Source of the DNA: Bin5 sp963662575
Lineage (GTDB): Bacteria > Chloroflexota > Anaerolineae > Caldilineales > Caldilineaceae
DNA: 64,000 nucleotides
NCBI GenBank assembly: GCA_963662575.1
Contig: OY759723.1
Coordinates: 5,456,001 to 5,520,000 of the forward strand
Direction: 5' to 3'
Of this stretch, positions 16,624 to 23,545 are shown in pieces. The notes under the pieces were generated by a model that was not told where the DNA came from, searched no databases, and worked only from the letters and a program-made list of their open reading frames with translations. Position numbers and translations under genes: made by a program. Numbering within the stretch: position 1 is the first letter of the stretch; every line of letters begins with the position of its first letter.

Positions 16624-17142
16624 ATGATGCGCCTGGAAACGTCACGACTGACGATTATCGCGCTAACGGTGCAGCAGATGCGCTGGCAGCGAGACGACTT
16701 TGCCCGGTTGGAGCAGGCCCTGGGCCTGGCCGCCAGCGGGCAGCGTTTGGAGGACGAGTTGCGCCCGATCGTTTCGCGGGCCATCAGCAACATGCGGCGC
16801 AGGCCGTACCATGTTCACTGGCATTGCCAGTGGGCGGCGGTGCTGAAGGAGGAAAGTCGCATTATCGGCAGTTTGGCGTTCAAAGGGCCGCCGGACCGCG
16901 ATAACGCGGTGGAGATCGGTTATGGGTTCGATCCATTCTATCACAACCGAGGATTGGCTACGGAGGCGGTGGCGGAGATGGTGCGGTGGGCGCTGCTTGA
17001 TGACGGTGTGGAGGCGGTGATTGCGGAGACGGCTAACACGAATGTGGCATCGATGCGTGTGCTGCAGAAGGTGGGGTTTGTGATTACGTCGGCGACGGAT
17101 CGGTTCTTGTACTGGAAGATTGGAGGGGAGGGCAGTTCTTAG
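16624..17142 (+). CDS. GNAT family N-acetyltransferase
   Basis: About 172 residues with the GNAT fold of the RimJ/RimL type: it starts MRLETSRLTI, has IIGSLAFKGPPD, the acetyl-CoA loop YHNRGLATEAVAEMV, and ends with NTNVASMRVLQKVGF. Family members acetylate ribosomal protein N-termini or small amines; no substrate can be inferred. I chose the tandem ATG at 16624/16627 because the family begins with RLETSRL; the frame is open back to 16465 but that part overlaps the MaoC gene and looks unrelated. Confidence 0.8.
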   Translation: MMRLETSRLTIIALTVQQMRWQRDDFARLEQALGLAASGQRLEDELRPIVSRAISNMRRRPYHVHWHCQWAAVLKEESRIIGSLAFKGPPDRDNAVEIGYGFDPFYHNRGLATEAVAEMVRWALLDDGVEAVIAETANTNVASMRVLQKVGFVITSATDRFLYWKIGGEGSS

Positions 17143-17192
17143 TTTTTGATGACACCGCTCGCATGCGGTGGTACTGTGAGAGTGTAGCATTA

Positions 17193-17280
17193 CCTCGAAG
17201 GGCCGCGAAGAACACTTTTTTTGATCCACGAAGGGCCACGAAGAACACCTCTTTCATCCACGAAAGGTCGCGAAGCAAAG
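17193..17280. repeat. Tandem CACGAAGGGCCACGAAGAACAC repeat, about 33 bp x 2.7
   Basis: Units at 17193-17225, 17226-17257 and 17258-17280 (partial) share CGAAGGGCCRCGAAGAACAC followed by a T-rich end. It lies between the convergent GNAT and methyltransferase genes. Related units occur at 7900-7980 and 55552-55647. There are no unique spacers, so it is not a CRISPR array. Confidence 0.75.
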
Positions 17281-17305
17281 CTTGGAGGAATACGAAGAGT
17301 GGGGA

Positions 17306-18163
17306 TCAGTCCTTACGGACGATGTAGACTTGCTCTGAGGGGTAGGTGAGGGTTTGGGCTTGCCAGCGTGCGTTTGAAATTAGGGCTTCGAAATTGGCGG
17401 CGTAGTGTTGGGCCATGCCTTGTTTGCGGCCGGCGAGTGTGTGGTTGGGGAAGGAGACGATGAGGATGGGGGCGTCGATCCGGTGGAGGAGGCGTTCACC
17501 GGCGCCGCTCTCGATCTGGTCGAGGCAGGGAAGCGTTTTGAGGAGGAAGGCGATGTCGGCGGCGGGCTTGCTCATGTCGTCCAGTGCGTTGCGCTGCTCG
17601 GCAGTGCCGGCGTAGCCCATGATGCTGAAGAAGCGGTTGAGGAAGTCGATCTGATCGGCGAAGATGTCGATGGCGTGGTAGGGCGCCTCGGGAGGGAGAG
17701 GCATCCAAGGGCGGGCCAGCGGATGGAGGCCGCAGGCGATATCGAGGACGGAGCGGACCGGGGGCAGGTGTTGAAAGAGCTGCGCGTAGAATGTGTCGAG
17801 TTGGGGCAGCCTTTCGTAGGTTGAGGCGTGCGCGGACAGCAGGCGGCACAGAAGCGCGCGAACGGCTGCGTTGTCGCTGAGCGCAAAGCTATCGGGCCCG
17901 CGTTTTGCGGCGGCGACGGCGGTTTGCAGCTGGCTGAGCACATCGTCGTATTGCAGGTTGCGCCGAATGTAGACGGCGGCGCTCTGGTGCAGCTGATTCT
18001 TGGTGGCTTTGACGGCCTCTTTGAGGGAGCGGCCCTTGGCCAGTTCGGCGGCGGCGATGGCGCGTGCCAGACCCGTGTGTACAGTGCGATATTTGCGGGC
18101 TGCCAGCAGCGTCGCCAAGGCCCGTTCAAGTTGGTCGTCGGGCTGCTGCGAGACGGATTTCAT
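17306..18163 (-). CDS. ArmA/Rmt-like 16S rRNA (guanine-1405 N7) methyltransferase
   Basis: A 285-residue protein that lines up along its length with the FmrO/ArmA/RmtB family, SAM enzymes that methylate N7 of G1405 in 16S rRNA and block 4,6-disubstituted deoxystreptamine aminoglycosides. Matches to ArmA as I recall it: STYERLPQLDTFYAQLF (114-130), the SAM motif SVLDIACGLHPLA (138-150), YHAIDI, FLLKTLPCLDQ (207-217) and ILIVSFPNHTLAGRKQGM (233-250). The N-terminal helical domain (LATLLAARKY) is also present. I start at ATG 18161-18163; a TTG at 18239 would add 26 residues. It follows smpB by 87 bp on the same strand. Function may be self-protection or a native ribosome modification. Confidence 0.82.
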   Translation of the reverse strand: MKSVSQQPDDQLERALATLLAARKYRTVHTGLARAIAAAELAKGRSLKEAVKATKNQLHQSAAVYIRRNLQYDDVLSQLQTAVAAAKRGPDSFALSDNAAVRALLCRLLSAHASTYERLPQLDTFYAQLFQHLPPVRSVLDIACGLHPLARPWMPLPPEAPYHAIDIFADQIDFLNRFFSIMGYAGTAEQRNALDDMSKPAADIAFLLKTLPCLDQIESGAGERLLHRIDAPILIVSFPNHTLAGRKQGMAQHYAANFEALISNARWQAQTLTYPSEQVYIVRKD

Positions 18164-18250
18164 TAACGTAGTTGGGTTTGGCGGGTCGGCAGCAGGTTGG
18201 ACGGGGTAGGCCGCCTTTGCGTTGAAGCGGCGCTCTTGCAATTGGCTGAG

Positions 18251-18760
18251 CTATCCGCGGCCGTTGTCGTCGCGGAACTGCTGTTTGAGGGCGCGGTTGA
18301 CGTCGCGTTCGGCGTCCCGTCTGGCGATGGACTGGCGTTTGTCATATTGCCTCTTGCCGCGCACGAGCCCGATCTGAACTTTGGCCAGGCCGGCATTGTT
18401 GATGTACATGCGCAGGGGCACGATTGTCCAGTTTCGCTGGGTGGCGTTTTCGTGCAGGTAGTCGATCTGACGGCGGTGGAGGAGCAGTTTGCGGGAGCGT
18501 GTCTCCTCGTGATTGGAGATGTTGCCATATCGATATTGGGCGATATGTACGCCCATGAGCCAAGCCTGGCCATCGCGGACGAGCACAAACCCCTCGCGCA
18601 GATTCACTGAGCCGGCGCGCACGGATTTGATTTCAGTGCCGGTCAGGGCGATGCCGGCCTCGAAGGTCTCCTCGATGAAGTAGTCGTGGCGGGCTTTGCG
18701 ATTTGTAGCGACCGTGCGGGGCCCGGTCGGTGCTGTCTGTTGCTTCTTTTTTCTGGCCAA
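18251..18760 (-). CDS. smpB: SsrA-binding protein SmpB
   Basis: A 169-residue SmpB, which binds tmRNA and delivers it to stalled ribosomes. Conserved blocks: RKARHDYFIEETFEAGIALT, GTEIKSVRAGSVNLREGF, HIAQYRYG, and the C-terminal LVRGKRQYDKRQSIARRD tail, which is the part inserted in the decoding site. The frame is open to 18970 but overlaps the protease gene; I place the start at TTG 18758-18760 (MARKKKQQ), which gives a family-like N-terminus. Same strand as the protease upstream and the methyltransferase downstream. No ssrA gene was found in the window. Confidence 0.92.
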   Translation of the reverse strand: MARKKKQQTAPTGPRTVATNRKARHDYFIEETFEAGIALTGTEIKSVRAGSVNLREGFVLVRDGQAWLMGVHIAQYRYGNISNHEETRSRKLLLHRRQIDYLHENATQRNWTIVPLRMYINNAGLAKVQIGLVRGKRQYDKRQSIARRDAERDVNRALKQQFRDDNGRG

Positions 18761-18821
18761 TGTCAGTGCTCGCAGTCCTACCAGGAAAGCCGGTGAAAGG
18801 CTGTGCGGATGGAACCGTTGC

Positions 18822-20117
18822 TCAATCTCCCGTTCTAAGCAGTTCGAGGGCCCGCTCGAGTTGGGGATCTTCCTCGTTTTCGATCTGCTCGTTTGTGCGA
18901 TCGACCTCAATATCGGGTTCCAACCCAGTGTCGTCAATGGACCGATCGGCCGGCGTGTACCAAAGGGCAATGGTTACGCGCATTAGGCTCTCGTCGCTGA
19001 GCGTATGGGGCAGTTGCACACTTCCCTTCCCGAATGTAGTCACGCCAATCAGGGGTGCCCGCTCAACATCCTGCAAGGCGCCGGCGACGATTTCACTGGC
19101 ACTTGCGCTGCCCTGGTTGACGAGCACGACCAGAGGCAGGTCGTTGGGAACGAGGGCACTGCCTTCGGTATTGTAGATTTCTTCGGTGCCGTCGCTGAAG
19201 CGTTCGATGAGCACGCGTTCGTCTTCGAGAAAGACGCTCGTTACATTGATGGCTTCGCGAAGAAGGCCGCCGGGATTGCCGCGCAGATCGAAGATCAGGC
19301 CCTGCGTCTGGTCGGTCAGCAGCGTTTCAATCTCGGCACGAAGCTTGGCGCCCGCATCGGCCGAAAAACGCTTGAGAGCAACATAGGCAAACTCTTCGTT
19401 ATCGCCGTAGAGTTCACTCTCGACAACGGGGATATTGATCTGGGCGCGGGTTACAGGAAACTCCAAAGGATCATCCAGCCCGTCGCGGCGGACTGTCAGA
19501 TTAACTTCCGTACCCTTCGGCCCCTTGATTCTATTGATTGCTTCGTTCAGATTGGACAGTGCTGCCACATCCTGGCCATTGATGGCGATGATCAGGTCGC
19601 CGCGGCGGATGCCGGCATTCCAGGCAGGTTGGTCCTCAAAAGGTTCGATTATGCGAACCGCGCCCTCTTCCTCCGCCCATTCTACGAGTGCGCCAATGCC
19701 CTCGAAGCTGCCCTCAATGCTTTCCATGAAACTGGTGGCTTCCAACGGGGTCAGGAAGCCGGTATTCTGATCGTCGAGCGTGTCAAGCACGCCGCGAATA
19801 GCGCCATAGCTGCGTTCGTTGGGCGAGGGAAGCTCGCCGTAGAAATCCTCCTCGAGCAGCTCCATCGCTTCCCAGAAGATGCCCAAGTCGTCGGGCGCGA
19901 GAGCGCGGTCGGTCTCGGCCGCAACCACTGGGGATGCGGTGGTTTCACCGAGGCTGGTCATGCGCCCAATCAGAAAGCCGAAGCCGGAACCAATCGAAAA
20001 GACCAGCGCGGCGATGAGAGCGACGCCGCATCCGGTAAGCTGAAGCTTCTGCCGCGGGGACATTCCCTTCCCCAGATTTAACTTGGTCAGAGCGGTCCGA
20101 TTAACATCATTGCCCAT
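18822..20117 (-). CDS. S41 family carboxy-terminal processing protease
   Basis: About 431 residues with one N-terminal membrane anchor (LTGCGVALIAALVFSIGSGF), a PDZ domain (IEGSFEGIGALVEW to ING QDVAAL region) and the S41 catalytic core. The nucleophile is the second Ser of NQGSASASEIVAGAL, and the general base Lys is in GKGSVQLPHTL. Such periplasm-facing proteases trim or degrade envelope proteins. I choose ATG 20115-20117 (MGNDVNRTAL) with AGGA 10 nt upstream; longer starts to 20318 lack a ribosome site and add non-family sequence. Upstream member of a ctp-smpB-methyltransferase run. Confidence 0.9.
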   Translation of the reverse strand: MGNDVNRTALTKLNLGKGMSPRQKLQLTGCGVALIAALVFSIGSGFGFLIGRMTSLGETTASPVVAAETDRALAPDDLGIFWEAMELLEEDFYGELPSPNERSYGAIRGVLDTLDDQNTGFLTPLEATSFMESIEGSFEGIGALVEWAEEEGAVRIIEPFEDQPAWNAGIRRGDLIIAINGQDVAALSNLNEAINRIKGPKGTEVNLTVRRDGLDDPLEFPVTRAQINIPVVESELYGDNEEFAYVALKRFSADAGAKLRAEIETLLTDQTQGLIFDLRGNPGGLLREAINVTSVFLEDERVLIERFSDGTEEIYNTEGSALVPNDLPLVVLVNQGSASASEIVAGALQDVERAPLIGVTTFGKGSVQLPHTLSDESLMRVTIALWYTPADRSIDDTGLEPDIEVDRTNEQIENEEDPQLERALELLRTGD

Positions 20118-20694
20118 GCGAAAAATCCTGAGTCGATGCACCATGGGCGAACCGCCGTGCGGGAGTCGCCCTTTGCCCTTTGGGACGGAAAAGATCCTGC
20201 GGGGAATCGTTTTCGAACAGATGAACTTCAAGGAATTGTACCATACGGGTTGCCCGCGGGAAAGGAATCGAGCATCCAAAGGGAACATTTCTTTTTTTCC
20301 CAGTATCTGCCGAGCCATATACCGTGCCTATTTTGACCAGTCCTTCATCCCCGCCGCCATTCAGGCTATCTCAATGTGTATTCGTTGGCAGCAGCCTCCC
20401 TGGATGAGTCGCCCTGCTGGAATTACGCAGAAGGGTCACGTAGGCGTGGTTTTGGAGGGGGGCGTTGCGGGGGCGCAGCCCCTGCACAAGGGAGGGCCGA
20501 AGGCCCGACCGCCCATAATGACACTCGGGCTGAAGACCGGGCGTCTTTAGTCTGCGATAGGTGGGGATTCTTGGGCAGGTGTCATGGAGGGCTATAATTG
20601 GGGCAGCGAAAGAGTTCTAAGCGGCTGAACGTGCGGGCTCTTTGGTTCGAGATTCTGAACGGGAGAAGTTTTCAATAGTGCGGGAGGATGAGAG
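20118..20694. other. Divergent intergenic interval
   Basis: Separates the minus-strand protease from the plus-strand RraA gene. It should contain both promoters. The only distinct structure is the 73-bp dispersed element at 20443-20515; small open frames here are translations of that element and not credible genes. Confidence 0.5.
20443..20515. repeat. 73-bp dispersed double-hairpin element, copy 1
   Basis: Identical to 55729-55801 except one base (position 7, G versus T). It contains two potential hairpins: GGGGC-GCA-GCCCC and GGGCC-GAA-GGCCC. The homology begins and ends sharply in unrelated flanks, as expected of a mobile or REP/MITE-type element. No flanking target duplication is evident. 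Confidence 0.85.
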
Positions 20695-21435
20695 ATGACT
20701 ATAAGGACTGAGGACATTCAGCGTCCGCCGCGGGCGTTGGTTGAGGGGTTGGCGGAGATTGGGACGGCCACTGCGAGCGGCGAGCTGAGCCGCCTCGGCA
20801 TAAGTAACCCGCAGATTCTTGGACCGCGGCCATGGACGCCCGGCAAAGTTGTGGCGGGCCCGGCGCTGACGCTGCAGTTCATGCCGAAACGGGAGGATCT
20901 CTACAGCGTGGACGAATACAACGATCCGGAAAAGCAGCTTCACCGTCATGTCCTTTACCATACGCAGCCGGGGGATATTGTGGTTGTAGACGCCAGGGCG
21001 AATATGGTGAGCGGCGTTTTCGGCGAGATGATGCTAACCTATTTCCAGGGCAGGGGCGGCGTCGGTGTGGTTATCGACGGCTGTATCCGTGACTACCCCC
21101 ATGCGCAGGAGTTGGATTTGGGATTGTGGCTGCGGGGCGTCACACCGAACTTCCACACGCAGACCACCATTTTCCCGTTTGCGGTCAATGTGCCGGTGGC
21201 CTGCGGGGATACGCTGGTGATGCCCGGCGATGTGATCGTTGCCGATGACGACGGTGTGGTGGTGGTGCCGAGCGCGCTGGCGCCAGAGTTGCTGGAGAAG
21301 GCGGGGGAGCATGTGGAATGGGAGGAGTTCTCGCGCATGAGATTGGCCGAAGGCGGCGATTTGCGCAAGTACTACCCGCTGCGAGAGGACGCTCGGGCAG
21401 AATACGAAGCTTGGCGGGCGCAGCAGGAGGGCTGA
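20695..21435 (+). CDS. RraA family protein
   Basis: A 246-residue RraA/HMG-aldolase-like protein. The signature GGVGVVIDGCIRDYPHAQEL (residues 120-139) contains the Arg and Asp that hold substrate and divalent metal in RraA-like aldolases, and CGDTLVMPGDVIVADDDGVVVVP is the other conserved block. Family members are 4-hydroxy-4-methyl-2-oxoglutarate/oxaloacetate lyases or RNase E inhibitors; without RNase E context a lyase or unknown sugar-acid role is more likely. The ATG has GGAGG 9 nt upstream. It stands alone, with the MetV-like gene 145 bp downstream. Confidence 0.85.
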   Translation: MTIRTEDIQRPPRALVEGLAEIGTATASGELSRLGISNPQILGPRPWTPGKVVAGPALTLQFMPKREDLYSVDEYNDPEKQLHRHVLYHTQPGDIVVVDARANMVSGVFGEMMLTYFQGRGGVGVVIDGCIRDYPHAQELDLGLWLRGVTPNFHTQTTIFPFAVNVPVACGDTLVMPGDVIVADDDGVVVVPSALAPELLEKAGEHVEWEEFSRMRLAEGGDLRKYYPLREDARAEYEAWRAQQEG

Positions 21436-21580
21436 CCGGACAACTCCTTGATCTCAGGTTTGGGCGGCGGAAAAGGTGCTGGAGATAACTGATAGTCGTG
21501 TGGTATTATCGTGTTGTCGCCGCTGAATTCAGAAAGGGGTGGGAATCGTTCCGGTGTCTTCCTTCGCCGAATCCAAGAGA

Positions 21581-22066
21581 ATGCCCGGCAGTGAGTGGTT
21601 GAAAAACAGACCGCGCCTGTTGGAAGCAGTTTACGCGGGCTCGAAATCGGCCTTGCAGCTGCTCTACCCGTTGTTGAAACGGGTTTTGCCGGCAAGTTGG
21701 AGGGAAGGCATTTTCGTTTGGAGTGAAGAGGTTTCCAAGGGCTATCTCTTCAACTGCCAGATGTGCGGGCAGTGTATTCTGCACAGCACCGGTATGACCT
21801 GCCCGATGAACTGCCCGAAGAACCTGCGCAATGGACCTTGCGGCGGCGTGCGCCAGAACGGGCACTGTGAGGTGATCCCGGAGATGCCTTGCGTGTGGGT
21901 GCAGGCATGGCAGCGGGACGCGCAGATGGGGCGTTACGGCGGCGAGATCCATCTGCTGCAACCACCGGTGAACCGCTCTTTGCAGAACAGCAGCGCGTGG
22001 CTGAACATGTTGGAGGGATCTGACGCGCAGCGGCCCTCCGGCTGGTCCACTATTGAGTTGGAGTAG
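21581..22066 (+). CDS. MetV-like zinc/iron-sulfur protein (MTHFR C-terminal domain)
   Basis: A protein of about 161 residues matching the methylenetetrahydrofolate reductase C-terminal family: FNCQMCGQCILHSTGMTCPM, NCPKNLRNGPCGGV, and HCEVIPEMPCVW give about nine cysteines arranged for metal or Fe-S binding. In acetogens and some other bacteria MetV partners MetF to form a reductase not driven by NADH alone. The next gene is metF, 92 bp downstream, supporting this. Start uncertain: ATG 21581 has a weak site, while GTG codons at 21539 and 21554 are nearer the AGAAAGGGG at 21531-21539. Confidence 0.85.
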   Translation: MPGSEWLKNRPRLLEAVYAGSKSALQLLYPLLKRVLPASWREGIFVWSEEVSKGYLFNCQMCGQCILHSTGMTCPMNCPKNLRNGPCGGVRQNGHCEVIPEMPCVWVQAWQRDAQMGRYGGEIHLLQPPVNRSLQNSSAWLNMLEGSDAQRPSGWSTIELE

Positions 22067-22158
22067 AATTTTTAGAAGTTGACCCGCTTCCTGCGCCTCA
22101 GGCGAGGCGGGTCTGATAACCCTCAGTTTTTGAGAACGCCCACCTCTCTGTATCTCTC

Positions 22159-23130
22159 ATGGAAAATTCAGACCAGCAACCGATCGCCAGTGAATGGGAG
22201 TCACTAGGTAGTGAATCTCGTCTCCAGCAGGTGTTGAAGGACGGCCACTTTGCGGTGACGGCGGAATTGAACGCGCCTGATTCCGCGGACCCGAAGGACG
22301 TATACGCCAACGTTTTGGCGCTGGGGGACGTATGCGACGGCATAAATGCCACCGACGGATCGGGGGCGAACTGTCACATGAGCAGCGTGGCCTGTTGCGC
22401 GCTGATGGCGCGGGCGGGCTATGAGCCGATTCTGCAGATGAGTTGCCGCGACCGCAACCGGATTGCCATCCAGGGTGATCTGCTAGGGGCGGCGGCGCTG
22501 GGCGTGCGCAACGTGCTCTGTCTGACCGGTGACGACGTGAGCGCAGGCGACCAGCCGGAGGCGCGGCGCGTCTTCGACTTTGACGCGCTGCATCTGCTGC
22601 ATACGGCCAAGATAATGCGGGATCAGGGGGTCTTTCTGAGCGGGCGCAAGCTGACGACGGCGCCCGAGTTGTTCCTGGGCGCGGCTGCGAATCCATTCGT
22701 GCCGCCACAGGATCTGCGCCATCTGCGGCTGGCCAAGAAGATCGAGGCGGGCGCGCAGTTTATCCAGACGCAGTACTGTTACGATGTGCCGGTTTTCGAG
22801 GCGTTCATGCGGCGGGCGCGGGATATGGGACTGCACGAGCAGGTCTACATGCTGGTGGGCGTGGGGCCGTTGCGCTCGGAGCGGGCGGCGGAGTTCATGC
22901 GCAGCCGGGTGCCGGGCGTGCATATACCCGATGCGGTAGTGGACAGGCTGGCAAAGACGCCGAGGAAGCGTAAACGGGCGGAGGGCATCCAGATCTGCGT
23001 GGAGATCATCGAGGAGGTGAAGCAGATCGAAGGCGTGCATGGGGTTCACATCATGGCTTACAGGCAGGAGGAGGCGGTTCCGGAGATAGTGGAGCGGGCG
23101 GGGCTATTGCGGTCGCGGCCGGAGGAATAG
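22159..23130 (+). CDS. metF: Methylenetetrahydrofolate reductase
   Basis: A 323-residue TIM-barrel flavoenzyme that reduces 5,10-methylene-THF to 5-methyl-THF. Visible family features: FAVTAELNAPDSADPKD with the catalytic Glu, ATDGSGANCHMSS, QMSCRDRNRIAIQGDLLGAA (active-site Arg and Asp), VLCLTGDD and the QTQYCYDVPVFEAF segment. It is paired with the MetV-like gene upstream. Its last ~130 bp have a homologous remnant at 32383-32574. A strong intrinsic terminator begins 27 bp after the stop. Confidence 0.93.
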   Translation: MENSDQQPIASEWESLGSESRLQQVLKDGHFAVTAELNAPDSADPKDVYANVLALGDVCDGINATDGSGANCHMSSVACCALMARAGYEPILQMSCRDRNRIAIQGDLLGAAALGVRNVLCLTGDDVSAGDQPEARRVFDFDALHLLHTAKIMRDQGVFLSGRKLTTAPELFLGAAANPFVPPQDLRHLRLAKKIEAGAQFIQTQYCYDVPVFEAFMRRARDMGLHEQVYMLVGVGPLRSERAAEFMRSRVPGVHIPDAVVDRLAKTPRKRKRAEGIQICVEIIEEVKQIEGVHGVHIMAYRQEEAVPEIVERAGLLRSRPEE

Positions 23131-23156
23131 TTTGCCACTGCCCGTTCACGTGCGAA

Positions 23157-23186
23157 GAGCTACCGGCACCGGTAGCTCTTTTTTTT
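23157..23186 (+). terminator. Intrinsic terminator of metF
   Basis: Perfect stem GAGCTACCGG / CCGGTAGCTC with a CA centre, followed directly by eight T. Nothing else but a putative promoter is visible in the 415-bp interval 23131-23545. Confidence 0.92.
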
Positions 23187-23414
23187 CTGGCGCATGTCAG
23201 AGCCGACAGCGCCCTGCTGGAATTGCCAGGACCGGTCTTGATGTCCTCCTTTTGATGCTGCGGCAATCGCTATGGGCGGTGCAGTGCCCAGCTCGATCTC
23301 GCGCGTCGCTCTTGGCTCTGAGCGGATCGCACCAGCAGTCCTCAATCAGTTGCAACCTCGAAATACCGCTTGGTTCGGCGATATCCGGCGCGCAAGATAG
23401 ACCAAAAAACTTGG

Positions 23415-23444
23415 TTGGCGTGCGTCGAAATAGTGAAGTATACT
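23415..23444 (+). promoter_or_regulatory. Putative promoter of the oligopeptide importer
   Basis: TTGGCG (23415-23420), 18-bp spacer, TATACT (23439-23444), in locally AT-rich DNA about 100 bp before the binding-protein ATG. Confidence 0.4.
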
Positions 23445-23545
23445 TTATATACATTGTGACACCTTGTTCTCAGTCAGGTTCTCCGCTGTATCTTTTTACC
23501 TAGCGTAGCGCGTCACAAAGCCAACCTAGAAAAAGGGAGCGAACC

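Noticed and set aside
17193..17280. CRISPR array
   Set aside because: Units are adjacent and degenerate, with no unique spacers of uniform length and no cas genes.
20376..20597. Small proteins translated from the 73-bp element
   Set aside because: The same peptide text occurs in both copies only because the DNA element is repeated; no ribosome site or domain.
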